In this document: piece after piece, positions 43,806 to 53,598 of the stretch
How positions within the stretch are numbered: the first letter of the stretch is position 1
Layout: each line of letters begins with the position of its first letter
Assembly: GCF_030546745.1 (NCBI RefSeq)
Contig: NZ_JAUOPD010000006.1
Location: forward strand, 1 to 64,000
Length of the DNA stretch: 64,000 nucleotides
Origin: Thalassotalea sp. 1_MG-2023
Lineage (GTDB): Bacteria > Pseudomonadota > Gammaproteobacteria > Enterobacterales > Alteromonadaceae
Reading direction: 5' to 3'
Program-made: the position numbers and the translations under genes
Notes under the pieces: generated by a model
Told to the model about the DNA's origin: nothing
Seen by the model: the letters and a program-made list of their open reading frames with translations, nothing else
The model's database searches: none

Positions 43806-43901
43806 TTTATTAAGTGTTTAACTTAACCCCAGTATATATAAGCTATTATGCTCGTGCAATATCATAGTTGTATTCCTAAAAAGTAAGGTTGTATTAAAAA
43901 G

Positions 43902-43915
43902 GGAAAACGTTTACA
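43902..43915. promoter_or_regulatory. LacI-type operator upstream of galT
   Basis: GGAAAACGTTTACA shares the right arm TTTACA and core AACGTT with the operator at 43792-43805; the left arm is degenerate. It lies 33 bp ahead of galT. With the other site, spaced about 110 bp apart, it could support looping repression of the divergent promoters. Confidence 0.5.
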
Positions 43916-43947
43916 TTTATGCTAAATTTATCTGATGGAATTAGTTT

Positions 43948-44991
43948 ATGACGATTGAATTCGATCCTACAGAGCATCCACATCGCCGCTTTAACCCTTT
44001 ATTAAGAGAGTGGGTACTGGTTTCTCCGCATCGTGCAAAACGCCCTTGGCAAGGACAAGTAGAGGCGGTTACTGAACAGCAATCAATTTCGCATGATCCA
44101 AATTGTTATTTATGCGCTGGTAATACGCGTATTAATGGTGAAATTAATGAAAACTATGAAACAACGTTTGTATTTACTAATGATTTTGCCGCGTTAAAAA
44201 CCGATACCCCAAAAGTACAAAATAATGATCCGTTATTTCGTATGGCAACAGAGCAGGGCGAAAGCCGCGTGATCTGTTTTTCTCCAGATCACAGCAAAAC
44301 CTTACCTGAATTGGCAGCATCAGAAATAAAGCATGTTGTTGATGCTTGGCAAGAGCAATGTGAAGATTTAAGTGAACAATACCAATGGATACAAGTGTTT
44401 GAGAATAAAGGAGCGGTTATGGGCTGCTCTAATCCTCACCCGCATGGGCAAATTTGGGCTCAGCAGCAAATACCAACCTTGGCAGAACGTAAATGCCGTT
44501 CACAATTAGTGTATTTTAATCAATACCGTAGCAACCTACTAAGTGATTATGCTGAAAAAGAAATAGCACAAGAACAACGTGTTGTAGTACTAAACGACGA
44601 CTGGGTTGTGGTGGTGCCATATTGGGCGGCATGGCCATTTGAAACATTGTTACTACCAAGGTTTACCGTGTCTAGAATGGTTGAATTAACAGAACAACAA
44701 AAAATTTCGCTTGCCGATATATTGAAAAAAGTTGCTACCAAATACGATAACTTATTTCAATGTTCTTTCCCTTATTCAATGGGGTGGCATGGTGCACCAT
44801 ATGATGGTGAAAAACATCCTGAATGGACCTTACATGCGAGCTTTCTACCGCCACTTCTGCGTTCTGCAACGGTGAGAAAATTCATGGTTGGCTATGAAAT
44901 GTTAGCCGAGGCTCAACGCGACTTAACACCAGAGCAAGCAGCAGAAAGATTAAAATCACTGCCAGACACACATTATAAGGAAGCTTTGTAA
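43948..44991 (+). CDS. galT: UDP-glucose:hexose-1-phosphate uridylyltransferase
   Basis: This 347-residue Leloir-pathway enzyme has the catalytic histidine motif in [14 protein letters not shown]-terminal [23 protein letters not shown] and zinc-binding CYLCAGN. It exchanges UMP between UDP-glucose and galactose-1-phosphate. It is first in galT-galK-galE and shares its last base with the galK start. There is no permease or mutarotase gene in this operon. Confidence 0.96.
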   Translation: MTIEFDPTEHPHRRFNPLLREWVLVSPHRAKRPWQGQVEAVTEQQSISHDPNCYLCAGNTRINGEINENYETTFVFTNDFAALKTDTPKVQNNDPLFRMATEQGESRVICFSPDHSKTLPELAASEIKHVVDAWQEQCEDLSEQYQWIQVFENKGAVMGCSNPHPHGQIWAQQQIPTLAERKCRSQLVYFNQYRSNLLSDYAEKEIAQEQRVVVLNDDWVVVVPYWAAWPFETLLLPRFTVSRMVELTEQQKISLADILKKVATKYDNLFQCSFPYSMGWHGAPYDGEKHPEWTLHASFLPPLLRSATVRKFMVGYEMLAEAQRDLTPEQAAERLKSLPDTHYKEAL

Positions 44992-46148
44992 TGACTCACG
45001 AACAACAGATCAACACTTTGTTTAACCAACGTTATCAACATCAACCTGACGTGATTTGTTACGCGCCAGCTCGCGTGAATATTATTGGCGATCATACTGA
45101 CTATAACGATGGTTTTGTTTTTCCAGCAGCGATTGACTGTGGTACAACCATTGCCGCCTCTAAACGTGATGATCAATTAGTAAAAGTGTATTCACATGAC
45201 TTTGGCCAAAGTTCTACAGAATTTGTACTAAATCAGTTCAGTTTTGATACTGAGCATATGTGGTGTAATTACATTAAAGGTTCTGTTCAAGCGTTAATGG
45301 AGAAGTATCCAAATCTAAGAGGGGCAAACCTTGTGGTCACTGGTAATGTGGCACAAGGTGCAGGGTTAAGTTCGTCAGCCAGTTTTGAAATGGCAATATT
45401 GAAAACTTTTACCTCGTTATACCAATTAGAGTTAGATGGAAAAACTGCCGCCAAAATGGGACAACAAGCTGAAAATGATTATGTTGGTTGCAATTGCGGC
45501 ATTATGGATCAACTTATATCGGCTATGGGCAAGAAAGGCCATGCTATGCTACTTGATTGTCGTGATTTAACGTTTGAAGACGCACCAATTTCAGACGAGT
45601 TATCATTGGTTATTATCAATTCAAACGTTAAACGTGGATTAGTTGATAGTGAATACAACTTGCGTCGTGAACAATGTGAACAAGTTGCCAAACACTTTGG
45701 ATGTAAAGCATTACGTGATGTTACATTAGCGCAATTAGAGTCGGAAAAAGCACAACTGCCTGATGTTCAATACAAGCGAGCCAAACATGTGATCACTGAA
45801 AACGCACGAACAGTGGCAGCGTTAACAGCATTTAAATCTTCCGATATGTCAACGTTAAGTCAGTTAATGGCTGAGTCACATCAATCGCTACGCGATGATT
45901 TTGAAGTCACGACAGTTGAAATGGACGGGTTGGTCGAGATTATTAGTGAACAAATCGGTAACCAAGGTGGTGTACGCATGACCGGCGGTGGGTTTGGCGG
46001 TTGTGTTGTAGCGTTAATGCCCAAAACATTAATTAAACAGGTGACTGAACACGTCAATATTCAATACCCTGAGCGATTTGGATTAACGGCAGATATTTAT
46101 ATTTGCCATGCATCTCAAGGTGCCTTTAGACAAATAGAAGAAGCTTGA
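44991..46148 (+). CDS. galK: Galactokinase
   Basis: This 385-residue GHMP kinase has the galactose-binding signature NIIGDHTDYNDGFVFP near residue 30, the ATP loop GAGLSSSASFE near 125 and the C-terminal motif RMTGGGFGGCVVAL. It phosphorylates galactose to galactose-1-phosphate in the cytoplasm. It is coupled to galT by a TAATG junction and lies 18 bases before galE. Confidence 0.96.
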   Translation: MTHEQQINTLFNQRYQHQPDVICYAPARVNIIGDHTDYNDGFVFPAAIDCGTTIAASKRDDQLVKVYSHDFGQSSTEFVLNQFSFDTEHMWCNYIKGSVQALMEKYPNLRGANLVVTGNVAQGAGLSSSASFEMAILKTFTSLYQLELDGKTAAKMGQQAENDYVGCNCGIMDQLISAMGKKGHAMLLDCRDLTFEDAPISDELSLVIINSNVKRGLVDSEYNLRREQCEQVAKHFGCKALRDVTLAQLESEKAQLPDVQYKRAKHVITENARTVAALTAFKSSDMSTLSQLMAESHQSLRDDFEVTTVEMDGLVEIISEQIGNQGGVRMTGGGFGGCVVALMPKTLIKQVTEHVNIQYPERFGLTADIYICHASQGAFRQIEEA

Positions 46149-46166
46149 TTTATTACAGGATATACC

Positions 46167-47192
46167 ATGAAAATTTTAGTCACCGGTGGCGCTGGTTATA
46201 TTGGCTCGCATACGGTTTTATCATTATTAAACAACGATTTCGATGTGATTGTGTATGACAATTTATCTAATGCCAATATTGAATCTATTAGACGAGTTGA
46301 AAACTTAACCGGAAAGAAAGTGTCATTTATCAAAGGCGATATTCAAGATAAAGCGACATTAACGAAGGTGTTTAGTGAGTTTGTTATAGATGCAGTAATC
46401 CACTTTGCTGCCTTAAAAGCCGTTGGTGAGTCGTCTACGCTACCTTTGAAGTATTATCAAAATAATGTGCATGGTACGCTAAATCTATTAGAGGTAATGA
46501 TGGCGTTTCGTGTATATGATTTTATTTTCTCTTCTTCTGCAACGGTTTATGGAGGTGAAAATGTTGTGCCTTATGAAGAAACTATGCCATTAGGGGAAGC
46601 TTCTAGTCCTTATGGTGCAAGTAAAGTGATGATTGAACGAGCGTTAAAAGATCTTGCACAAGCGAATTCAGAGTTCCGTGCCGTTTGTTTACGCTACTTT
46701 AACCCTATAGGCGCACATGAAAGTGGAGACATTGGCGAAGACCCGAAAGGTATTCCAAATAATTTATTACCCTATGTTGCCCAAGTTGCGGTAGGAAAGC
46801 GGGAAAGTTTACAAGTTTTTGGTAATGACTATTCAACGCAAGATGGTACATGCGAACGTGATTATCTTCATGTGATGGATCTGGCCGAAGGGCATGTGTC
46901 AGCCGTAAATTGGTTAAAGAAAAATAGCAGTTTTACTGGTGTGGAAGCCTTTAATCTAGGGACAGGGCGAGCAATTTCTGTGCTCGAAATTATTAACGCT
47001 TTTGAGCAAGCTTGCCAACAAAAAATACCTTATCACTTTGCTCCACGGCGTTATGGAGATTTACCTGCGTTTTGGGCAAATGCTGAAAAAGCTAATAAAC
47101 AACTTGGTTGGAAAGCAACCCGCAATATATCGCAGATGATGGCAGATACTTGGCGTTGGCAATCGAACAATCCACAAGGTTATCCGAACTAA
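46167..47192 (+). CDS. galE: UDP-glucose 4-epimerase
   Basis: This 341-residue extended short-chain dehydrogenase has the NAD motif TGGAGYIGSHT, the catalytic SSATVYG and YGASKVMIE (YxxxK), and RYFNPIGAHESG. It interconverts UDP-galactose and UDP-glucose, closing the Leloir cycle with galT and galK. AGGA lies upstream of the ATG. It is the last gene before an intergenic region holding a long inverted repeat. Confidence 0.96.
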   Translation: MKILVTGGAGYIGSHTVLSLLNNDFDVIVYDNLSNANIESIRRVENLTGKKVSFIKGDIQDKATLTKVFSEFVIDAVIHFAALKAVGESSTLPLKYYQNNVHGTLNLLEVMMAFRVYDFIFSSSATVYGGENVVPYEETMPLGEASSPYGASKVMIERALKDLAQANSEFRAVCLRYFNPIGAHESGDIGEDPKGIPNNLLPYVAQVAVGKRESLQVFGNDYSTQDGTCERDYLHVMDLAEGHVSAVNWLKKNSSFTGVEAFNLGTGRAISVLEIINAFEQACQQKIPYHFAPRRYGDLPAFWANAEKANKQLGWKATRNISQMMADTWRWQSNNPQGYPN

Positions 47193-47328
47193 TAAAGGGT
47201 ACGTGAAACACGTTGAGTAAGTGTGGAGACATTAAGCTAGTATTGTTATAGTATAACAATTGAGACGAATGGTAGTATTTTGTTGTTAGAAAGCACTGAA
47301 GTTAGCTAAAAATTCCTTTATTATCTAT

Positions 47329-47386
47329 GGGCTACTTTTCTTTGTTGTACTTTATCAACATAACATACACCAAAGAAAAGTAGCCC
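47329..47386. repeat. 16-bp perfect inverted repeat in intergenic DNA
   Basis: GGGCTACTTTTCTTTG (47329-47344) and its exact complement CAAAGAAAAGTAGCCC (47371-47386) flank a 26-nt loop that itself has a small TGTTG/CAACA hairpin. It lies between galE and the M1 peptidase gene. It could be the galE terminator, but the arms and loop look more like a dispersed palindromic repeat of marine gammaproteobacteria. No T-tract follows. Confidence 0.6.
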
Positions 47387-47442
47387 TAGCACTGCGTATG
47401 TTGATGAATGTGCGTAACCTCAAGTAGTGAGCAGGAAAAACT

Positions 47443-49872
47443 ATGATTAAAAAAACGATAACATTGGCAGCTTTGCTTGTGTGTACCGCGTCATTATCGG
47501 CGTATGGTTCAGTGAAGCAGACCAAAGGGAGCTTTGAAGATAAGTTCCGTCAATTAGATGAAGTGTTACCAACACCTAATGTGTACCGTAACGCAGCTGG
47601 TGAACCAGGGCATCAATATTGGCAACAAGAAGTTGATTATAAAATTAACGTAACGCTTGACGAAGAAAAGCGTCGTTTAGAAGGCAGCGAAGAGATTGTC
47701 TATGTTAATAATTCACCTGATTCATTGAAATATCTTTGGCTACAATTAGACCAAAATATTTTCAAAAAAGATTCATTAAGTGAATTATCTACCACCTTCA
47801 GTGGTAACAAAGCGTCAGGCGGTAAAATTAGTTTATCTGCTTTGCGTCGTCAGCAATTTATTGGCGACTCTGAGTTAGGCTATACCATTGATAACGTGAA
47901 AGACAGTCGCGGCAATGTATTGAACTACGTTATTGTTGGTACCAACATGCGTATAGATTTGTCTAAACCGTTAAAACCAGGCCAGAAAACATCGTTTTCG
48001 TTAGACTTTGGTTTTAATATCGTTGAAGAAGATGCCGTATCAGCGCGTTCAGGTTATGAACATTTTCCTGATGATGCGCGTGAAGGTGGCAATGATATCT
48101 TCTTACTGGCTCAATGGTACCCTCGTTTGCATGCTTATACTGATTACGAAGCTTGGACAAACAAAGAGTTCTTGGGGCGTGGTGAGTTTACTTTAGAGTT
48201 TGGTGATTATGAAGTTGAAATGACAGTACCTGCTGATCATATCGTTTCTTCAACGGGTGAATTAGCAAACCCTAAGCAAGTACTTACGAAAGAACAACGC
48301 AAACGTTTAGAGAAATCAAAAGACGCTGACCGTATAGTTTTCATTGTGACTGAAGAAGAAGCGTTAGAAAACGAAAAAGCGGGTACAGATAAAACTAAAA
48401 CGTGGAAATTTAAAGCAAATAACGTACGTGACTTTGCATGGGCATCATCGCGTAAGTTTATGTGGGATGCTCGCGGTTTCAAACAAGATAACGATGAAAC
48501 TCCGCTGGTAATGGCGATGTCTTTCTACCCGAAAGAAGGCGGTGACTTGTGGAAAAAGTATTCGACTGAATCAATCATTCATACGATGGATGTTTACAAC
48601 CGATTCTCATTTGATTACCCGTACCCAACGGCTCAGTCAGTAAATGGTCCTGTTGGTGGTATGGAATACCCAATGATCACATTTAACGGCCCGCGTACTG
48701 AATTACGTGATGATGGAAGTCGAACGTATTCACAAGCAGAGAAGCGCTTTTTAATTGGTGTAGTTATCCATGAAATAGGACATATTTATTTCCCTATGGT
48801 TGTTAACTCAGATGAGCGCCAATGGACATGGATGGATGAAGGCTTAAATAGTTTCTTAGATGGTGTTGCTGGTCGTGAATGGGATCCTACAATTCCATGG
48901 GGTGTAGAACCTCGTGACATCACAGGCTATATGAAGTCTTCAAATCAAGTGCCAATTATGACGCAATCAGACAGCGTATTACGTTTGGGTCCAAATGCTT
49001 ATACAAAACCTGCTGCAGCGCTAAACATTTTACGTGAAACGATTTTAGGTCGTGAACTATTTGATTTCGCATTCAAAGAGTACGCACAACGTTGGAAGTT
49101 TAAACGTCCTACACCTTCTGATTTTTTCCGCACCATGGAAGAAGCATCTGGGGTTGATTTAGATTGGTTCTGGCGTGGCTGGTTCTATTCTACCGATCAT
49201 GTAGATATTTCGTTAGACCGCGTATATAAATTACGTATTGATACTAAAGATCCTGATATTGATTTTGCACGTGAACGTCAACAAGAGTTGAATAAACCTA
49301 AGTCTTTAACTGACGAACGTAATAAATCAGAAGGTAAGCAACTGTGGGTTGAACGTTTCCCAGATATTACTGACTTTTACGATGAAAATGATCGCTTTAC
49401 CGTGACCAATAAAGAGCGTAACAAGTATCAGAAATACCTTAAAGGTTTAAAAGACTGGGAACGTGAAGTTTTCACTCGCGCCGTAAAAGAAGATAAAAAC
49501 TACTACGTATTAGATTTTTCTAATAAGGGTGGCTTAGTTATGCCAATTATTTTAGAACTATCATTTGAAGATGGTAGCAAAGAAATGATGCGCATTCCTG
49601 CAGAAATTTGGCGTCGTACACCTAAAGCCGTTAGTAAGTTAATTGTCACAGACAAAGACAAAAACCTAGTAGGTATTACTGTTGATCCTCGTTGGGAAAC
49701 AGCTGACGTTGATGTGGAAAATAACCACTACCCACGTCGTATTATTCCATCGCGTATTGAAAGTTATAAGCGTAAAAAGTCATCAGCAAAAGTAAGCCGT
49801 GATATCATGCATGATATTAAAACGGAACTGAAAACAGATGATGATGAAAAAGATCAACAGAAAGATAACTAA
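47443..49872 (+). CDS. M1-family metallopeptidase (exported)
   Basis: This 809-residue protein has a signal peptide (about residues 1-22), an N-terminal beta domain, the substrate-binding GGMEYP (M1 GAMEN analogue) and a complete zinc site: H443-E-I-G-H447 and Glu466 in WMDEG, exactly HExxH-X18-E. It is a gluzincin aminopeptidase-like enzyme acting in the periplasm or on the surface. The C-terminal ~200 residues are charged and lysine-rich. A DUF6702 gene follows after 11 bases and is probably its partner. Confidence 0.92.
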   Translation: MIKKTITLAALLVCTASLSAYGSVKQTKGSFEDKFRQLDEVLPTPNVYRNAAGEPGHQYWQQEVDYKINVTLDEEKRRLEGSEEIVYVNNSPDSLKYLWLQLDQNIFKKDSLSELSTTFSGNKASGGKISLSALRRQQFIGDSELGYTIDNVKDSRGNVLNYVIVGTNMRIDLSKPLKPGQKTSFSLDFGFNIVEEDAVSARSGYEHFPDDAREGGNDIFLLAQWYPRLHAYTDYEAWTNKEFLGRGEFTLEFGDYEVEMTVPADHIVSSTGELANPKQVLTKEQRKRLEKSKDADRIVFIVTEEEALENEKAGTDKTKTWKFKANNVRDFAWASSRKFMWDARGFKQDNDETPLVMAMSFYPKEGGDLWKKYSTESIIHTMDVYNRFSFDYPYPTAQSVNGPVGGMEYPMITFNGPRTELRDDGSRTYSQAEKRFLIGVVIHEIGHIYFPMVVNSDERQWTWMDEGLNSFLDGVAGREWDPTIPWGVEPRDITGYMKSSNQVPIMTQSDSVLRLGPNAYTKPAAALNILRETILGRELFDFAFKEYAQRWKFKRPTPSDFFRTMEEASGVDLDWFWRGWFYSTDHVDISLDRVYKLRIDTKDPDIDFARERQQELNKPKSLTDERNKSEGKQLWVERFPDITDFYDENDRFTVTNKERNKYQKYLKGLKDWEREVFTRAVKEDKNYYVLDFSNKGGLVMPIILELSFEDGSKEMMRIPAEIWRRTPKAVSKLIVTDKDKNLVGITVDPRWETADVDVENNHYPRRIIPSRIESYKRKKSSAKVSRDIMHDIKTELKTDDDEKDQQKDN

Positions 49873-49883
49873 TTAGGTTTTAT

Positions 49884-50381
49884 ATGAAATTTGTAACTAA
49901 AAGCTTAATAATATGCTTGTTTTTAATCAGTAATGTTATTTATGCACATCAACAAAAAGCGGCGATTAGCACTGTGTTGTTTAATCCAAATACAGAAAAT
50001 ATTGAAGTAAGTCACCGCTTTTATTTGCATGATGCAGAACACGCTGTAAAACATATTTTTGGTAAAAATGCTGACATCATTCAATCGAAACAAACACAGC
50101 AACGTTTTTTCGAATATGTAATGGCACGTTTTTCATTGAAAGATGATAAAGGAAATACTATTGATTTAGGGCCTGTTGGCTTTGAAGTTGATGGGAAGTT
50201 CTTTTGGGTTTACCAAGAAACAAAACAACCTGTACTGTTAAGCGGCCTTACCATCGAGCATGCTGCATTACGTGATATTTGGCCGAGCCAAACGAACACT
50301 GTTAATGTGGAAGGGAAAGGCGACGTAAAAACTGCCACGTTTAACGGTAGTGTTGAAGTGGCTAAGATCGAATTTCATTAA
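49884..50381 (+). CDS. DUF6702 family exported protein
   Basis: This 165-residue protein has a signal peptide ending VIYA and a mature part starting HQQKAAISTVLFNPNTENIEVSHRFYLHDAEHA, which fits DUF6702. Such genes commonly follow M1-like peptidase genes in Alteromonadales. The function is unknown. It is co-transcribed with the peptidase and followed by a strong terminator. Confidence 0.8.
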   Translation: MKFVTKSLIICLFLISNVIYAHQQKAAISTVLFNPNTENIEVSHRFYLHDAEHAVKHIFGKNADIIQSKQTQQRFFEYVMARFSLKDDKGNTIDLGPVGFEVDGKFFWVYQETKQPVLLSGLTIEHAALRDIWPSQTNTVNVEGKGDVKTATFNGSVEVAKIEFH

Positions 50382-50400
50382 ACTAATAAGTCATTGATAA

Positions 50401-50434
50401 AGCCGCTAGGTAGATACATCTAGCGGCTTTTTTG
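50401..50434 (+). terminator. Factor-independent terminator after the peptidase operon
   Basis: AAGCCGCTAG and CTAGCGGCTT form a perfect 10-bp GC-rich stem with a 10-nt loop, followed by a run of T. It is a classic intrinsic terminator 19 bases after the DUF6702 stop. Confidence 0.9.
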
Positions 50435-50452
50435 ATCCACAAATTAAAGTAA

Positions 50453-50511
50453 ATTAAAGGGGTCAGGTACAATATTCTATCTTTGAATATTGTACCTGAC
50501 CCCTTTAATTA
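50453..50511. repeat. REP-like hairpin upstream of the RAYT gene
   Basis: This perfect inverted repeat has 26-bp arms (50453-50478 and 50486-50511) with a 7-nt loop and core GGGGTCAGGTACAATATTC. The same core recurs in the hairpin after the transposase gene. Paired palindromes flanking a tyrosine transposase are the hallmark of REP/RAYT units. Confidence 0.85.
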
Positions 50512-50578
50512 TCTAATTAGGCTATTTATCTAAAGGTAAACTACACTGAGAACTTTATTTAGATATCAAGGACGATAA

Positions 50579-51283
50579 ATGGCCAGATTACCCAGGTTAG
50601 ATTTACCAAATATTCCACAACACGTGATTCAGCGTGGTAACAATCGGCAAGCATGTTTCTATCAAGAAAAAGACTATAAAGCCTATTTAAATTGGCTTAA
50701 GTATTACTCGTTGAAAGAAAATGTAGCTATTCATGCATGGGTTTTAATGACTAACCACGTGCATTTATTATGTACACCTAGAAAACCGAAAGCAGTTAGT
50801 TTGATGATGCAAGGGCTAGGTAGGCGATATGTTCAATATTTTAACCATAGTAATCAAAGAACTGGAACTTTATGGGAAGGCCGGTTTAAATCTTGTTTAG
50901 TGCAAAATCGCAATTATTTACTCGAAGTTTATCGCTATATTGAATCAAACCCCGTTCGATCGGGTATGGTTAACAGCCCTGCGGAATACCCTTGGTCAAG
51001 CTATCAAATTAACGCATTAGGTAAGCGTTCCGATTTAGCAACTTATCATGAGCAATATATTGCCTTAGGTCAGTCGGAAGCAGAAAGACAACATTCGTAT
51101 AGTACACTTTTTAAATCCAAGGTAGTTGGTCAGAATGAACCGTTGATCAGAAAGTCGGTTAGCAGAGGGGGAGTACTTGGCGATGAAAAATTTAAGTCAG
51201 CAATCGAAGCTATTACAGGGAGAAGAGTGACTTCAGTACGAAGAGGTAGACCAAAAACTGTTGTTGATACAAAATCGATTTAA
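50579..51283 (+). CDS. REP-associated tyrosine transposase (RAYT)
   Basis: This 234-residue Y1/HUH-family protein begins RLPRLDLPNIPQHVIQRGNNR, has the metal site NHVHLL (His60, His62) and the catalytic tyrosine region LEVYRYIESNPVRSG near residue 118. RAYTs bind and cleave REP hairpins as single-stranded DNA, are usually single-copy and are often domesticated. Flanking hairpins share the GGGGTCAGGTAC core. The reading frame is intact, so it may be functional. Confidence 0.93.
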   Translation: MARLPRLDLPNIPQHVIQRGNNRQACFYQEKDYKAYLNWLKYYSLKENVAIHAWVLMTNHVHLLCTPRKPKAVSLMMQGLGRRYVQYFNHSNQRTGTLWEGRFKSCLVQNRNYLLEVYRYIESNPVRSGMVNSPAEYPWSSYQINALGKRSDLATYHEQYIALGQSEAERQHSYSTLFKSKVVGQNEPLIRKSVSRGGVLGDEKFKSAIEAITGRRVTSVRRGRPKTVVDTKSI

Positions 51284-51330
51284 TGTACCTGACCCCATTT
51301 ATTTTCATTTATGTTGGGGTTAGGTACATT
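51282..51330. repeat. REP-like hairpin downstream of the RAYT gene
   Basis: AATGTACCTGACCCCA (51282-51297) and TGGGGTTAGGTACATT (51315-51330) form a 16-bp stem with one G-T type mismatch and a 17-nt loop. The left arm starts inside the transposase stop codon. The core matches the upstream hairpin at 50453-50511. Confidence 0.8.
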
Positions 51331-51338
51331 ATTTGAGT

Positions 51339-53210
51339 TTATTTCAGTACTGAAATTTCAATTTTACTCGCATGATCAGCTTGATGATAAATGCGATGAT
51401 CTGCTTTAACAAAGTCAGCTTCTGTTGCTTTAAAGATGTTTTCTACATAGTTTTGCGGATTACGATCTAAAAATGGGAACATGCTACTTTGCACCATAAT
51501 TTGTAATTTATGGCCACGTTTAAAGGTGTGCATTACATCGTAAAGTTCAAAATTTACAGGTGTTACTTTATTCGCGGTAAATGGCTTGGGATCGCTCATT
51601 GACTCTCTAAATCGACCACGGATTGAGCCCCATCTTACAAGTTCATGACGGTTACCCAGTTTTTTATCTAACTTATTGTTGTTCTCATTTTTTGCTGGAA
51701 ATACGTCAACAAGTTTAACAATAAGGTCGGCAGCCGTTTGAGTGGTACTAAACTTTAATTTCAGTTCAATATTCCCTGATAAAGTTAGATCTTCGGTTAA
51801 CGGTTCCGTTTCAAAAATAAGTACATCAGGTCGACGTGCAGCAAAACGTTGATCTTCTGTCATATAAGGACGATCCCATCCGCGACCAATAGCCTTTGAA
51901 TGCGGTACAGGTTTATTTGGATCACTGATATATTCAGAAAAACTTTGCTTTTCAACGGGTTTTTCTGAGCGGATACTTTCTCCCGCTGATAAATATAACG
52001 TTTGTTTTTCAACCGCTTTTGGTGGCCAGGTGTCAAAACGATGCCAACGGTTTGCGCCGGTATCAAAAATAGTCGCTTTAGCTAAATTTGCATTGTCGCC
52101 TTTTTTAAGATGTTCTTTAAAAAATGGTAATAGCACGTGTTTTTGAAACCATGAACTGGTATTAAACCCGTTATCTGCTTCACCCATTTTTGAGCCGTCT
52201 CCACGGTTCCATTGCCCGTGATACCATGGTCCCATTACCAATTGCACATTATCTTTTTTATTGCCATGAGACATTGTTTGATACGTTTGCAACGGCCCAT
52301 ATAGATCTTCGGTATCATACCAACCACCTACAACTAAAGTAGCAGGCTTTGTTTTACCTAAGTGTTGTAATACATCACGAGACTGCCAGTATTCGTCATA
52401 ATTTGGGTGAGCGGCTAAGGCATCCCAAAATGGACGTTTATGTTTAAAATATTTTTTGTTCACATTTGATAATGGACCTAAATCTAAAAAGAATTGGTAG
52501 CCATCATGCGTTGCCATGTCTTGACCTTTAGGCCAATAACCATGCTTTTCGTTTGGAAAGTTATCAAAGGTATCGAAAAATACAAATGCCATAGGTAAAA
52601 CAAAGGCACCGTTACGATGAAAATCATCAAAAAACCAATCAGCAATTGGGGCTTGAGGTGAAATGGCTTTTAAAGCAGGGTGAGCATTTATTGAAGCAAC
52701 AGAGGTATAGTAACCTGGGTATGAAACTCCCCACATGCCTACTGCACCATTGTTGTTTTCTAAATTATTGACCAGCCATTCAATACTATCGTATGTATCT
52801 GTAGCATCATCAACTGCTTTTTTACCACGTTGATACGCGTTTTGAGGGCGCATATTGTCGTATACCCCTTCGGAGCGAAATCGTCCTCTTACGTCTTGAA
52901 AAACAAAAATAAAGCCCTCTTTTTCAAAAGCCTCTGACGGACCTAAGCGAGTACGATATTTATCAACACCATATGGGCCAACAGAGTAAGGTGTACGTTG
53001 CATGATTACCGGATAGGTTTTTGATACATCGTAAGGGGTATAAACAACGGTAAACAGGGTTTTTCCGTCGCGCATTGGAATTTCATATTCGTATTTAGCA
53101 TAATTTTCACGAATATATTCGGCTCGCTTATCCGCGCTGCTGTCATAAGCTAAGGCGGTCATCGTACTAACGATAAATAGTACTGAGACCAAAACTAGAT
53201 TTCTAAACAT
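51339..53210 (-). CDS. CocE/NonD-type alpha/beta hydrolase (X-Pro dipeptidyl-peptidase S15 family)
   Basis: This 623-residue protein has a signal peptide (FRNLVLVSVLFIVSTMTALA), an S15-type catalytic domain (YEIPMRDGKTLFTVVYTP, nucleophile Ser in GMWGVSYPGYY, GGWYDTEDLYGP and GPWYHGQW for the Asp/His) and a C-terminal jelly-roll domain (RFRESMSDPKPF, QSSMFPFLDRNPQN). Relatives hydrolyse glutaryl-cephalosporins, cocaine esters and X-Pro peptides; the natural substrate here is unknown. The start at 53210 gives a proper signal peptide; the longer in-frame ORF (to 53405) does not. Confidence 0.9.
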   Translation of the reverse strand: MFRNLVLVSVLFIVSTMTALAYDSSADKRAEYIRENYAKYEYEIPMRDGKTLFTVVYTPYDVSKTYPVIMQRTPYSVGPYGVDKYRTRLGPSEAFEKEGFIFVFQDVRGRFRSEGVYDNMRPQNAYQRGKKAVDDATDTYDSIEWLVNNLENNNGAVGMWGVSYPGYYTSVASINAHPALKAISPQAPIADWFFDDFHRNGAFVLPMAFVFFDTFDNFPNEKHGYWPKGQDMATHDGYQFFLDLGPLSNVNKKYFKHKRPFWDALAAHPNYDEYWQSRDVLQHLGKTKPATLVVGGWYDTEDLYGPLQTYQTMSHGNKKDNVQLVMGPWYHGQWNRGDGSKMGEADNGFNTSSWFQKHVLLPFFKEHLKKGDNANLAKATIFDTGANRWHRFDTWPPKAVEKQTLYLSAGESIRSEKPVEKQSFSEYISDPNKPVPHSKAIGRGWDRPYMTEDQRFAARRPDVLIFETEPLTEDLTLSGNIELKLKFSTTQTAADLIVKLVDVFPAKNENNNKLDKKLGNRHELVRWGSIRGRFRESMSDPKPFTANKVTPVNFELYDVMHTFKRGHKLQIMVQSSMFPFLDRNPQNYVENIFKATEADFVKADHRIYHQADHASKIEISVLK

Positions 53211-53598
53211 GATAAAGCATCTCGTATTGTTGTTTTTGTAAACAAAAATTATTGTGGCAAGTATATGCTTTGCAGGCAAGTAGCTGGCCAACAACTCAAC
53301 AGGTAAAAACCTACCACTCAACGCATTTTTAGTTCGGCCTTCATCGTTTAAATTGAATTGAAATATGAATAGCATAAATAAAACAACATTGAGGTGACAA
53401 AGCAAAAGCTATAAGAAATTATTTCAATACTACTTGTAGAATTTACATACATTTCATCAGCCATTAAGCGTCATAACAATTAAGTAGGCTTGATAGCCTG
53501 TTAAAACGGCAATGTAGGTTTTGGTATAGCCATTGCAGCAATATGTTTGACTCACGCAATAGAGTGAGAATAGTTTTAAACAAATATTGGAGAATATT
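53211..53598. other. Intergenic region between divergent genes
   Basis: These 388 bases separate the CocE-type hydrolase gene (minus) from the YqjD-like gene (plus). They are AT-rich. A small hairpin CTCAC/GTGAG (53551-53568) begins within TTGACT, a possible -35 element for the YqjD-like operon, but no convincing -10 is evident. GGAG at 53589-53592 is the ribosome site of the next gene. I see no conserved ORF or RNA here. Confidence 0.4.

Noticed and set aside
50579-51283. Ordinary IS200 insertion sequence
   Set aside because: Length, N-terminal sequence and flanking paired palindromes fit a REP-associated transposase, not a self-mobile IS200.
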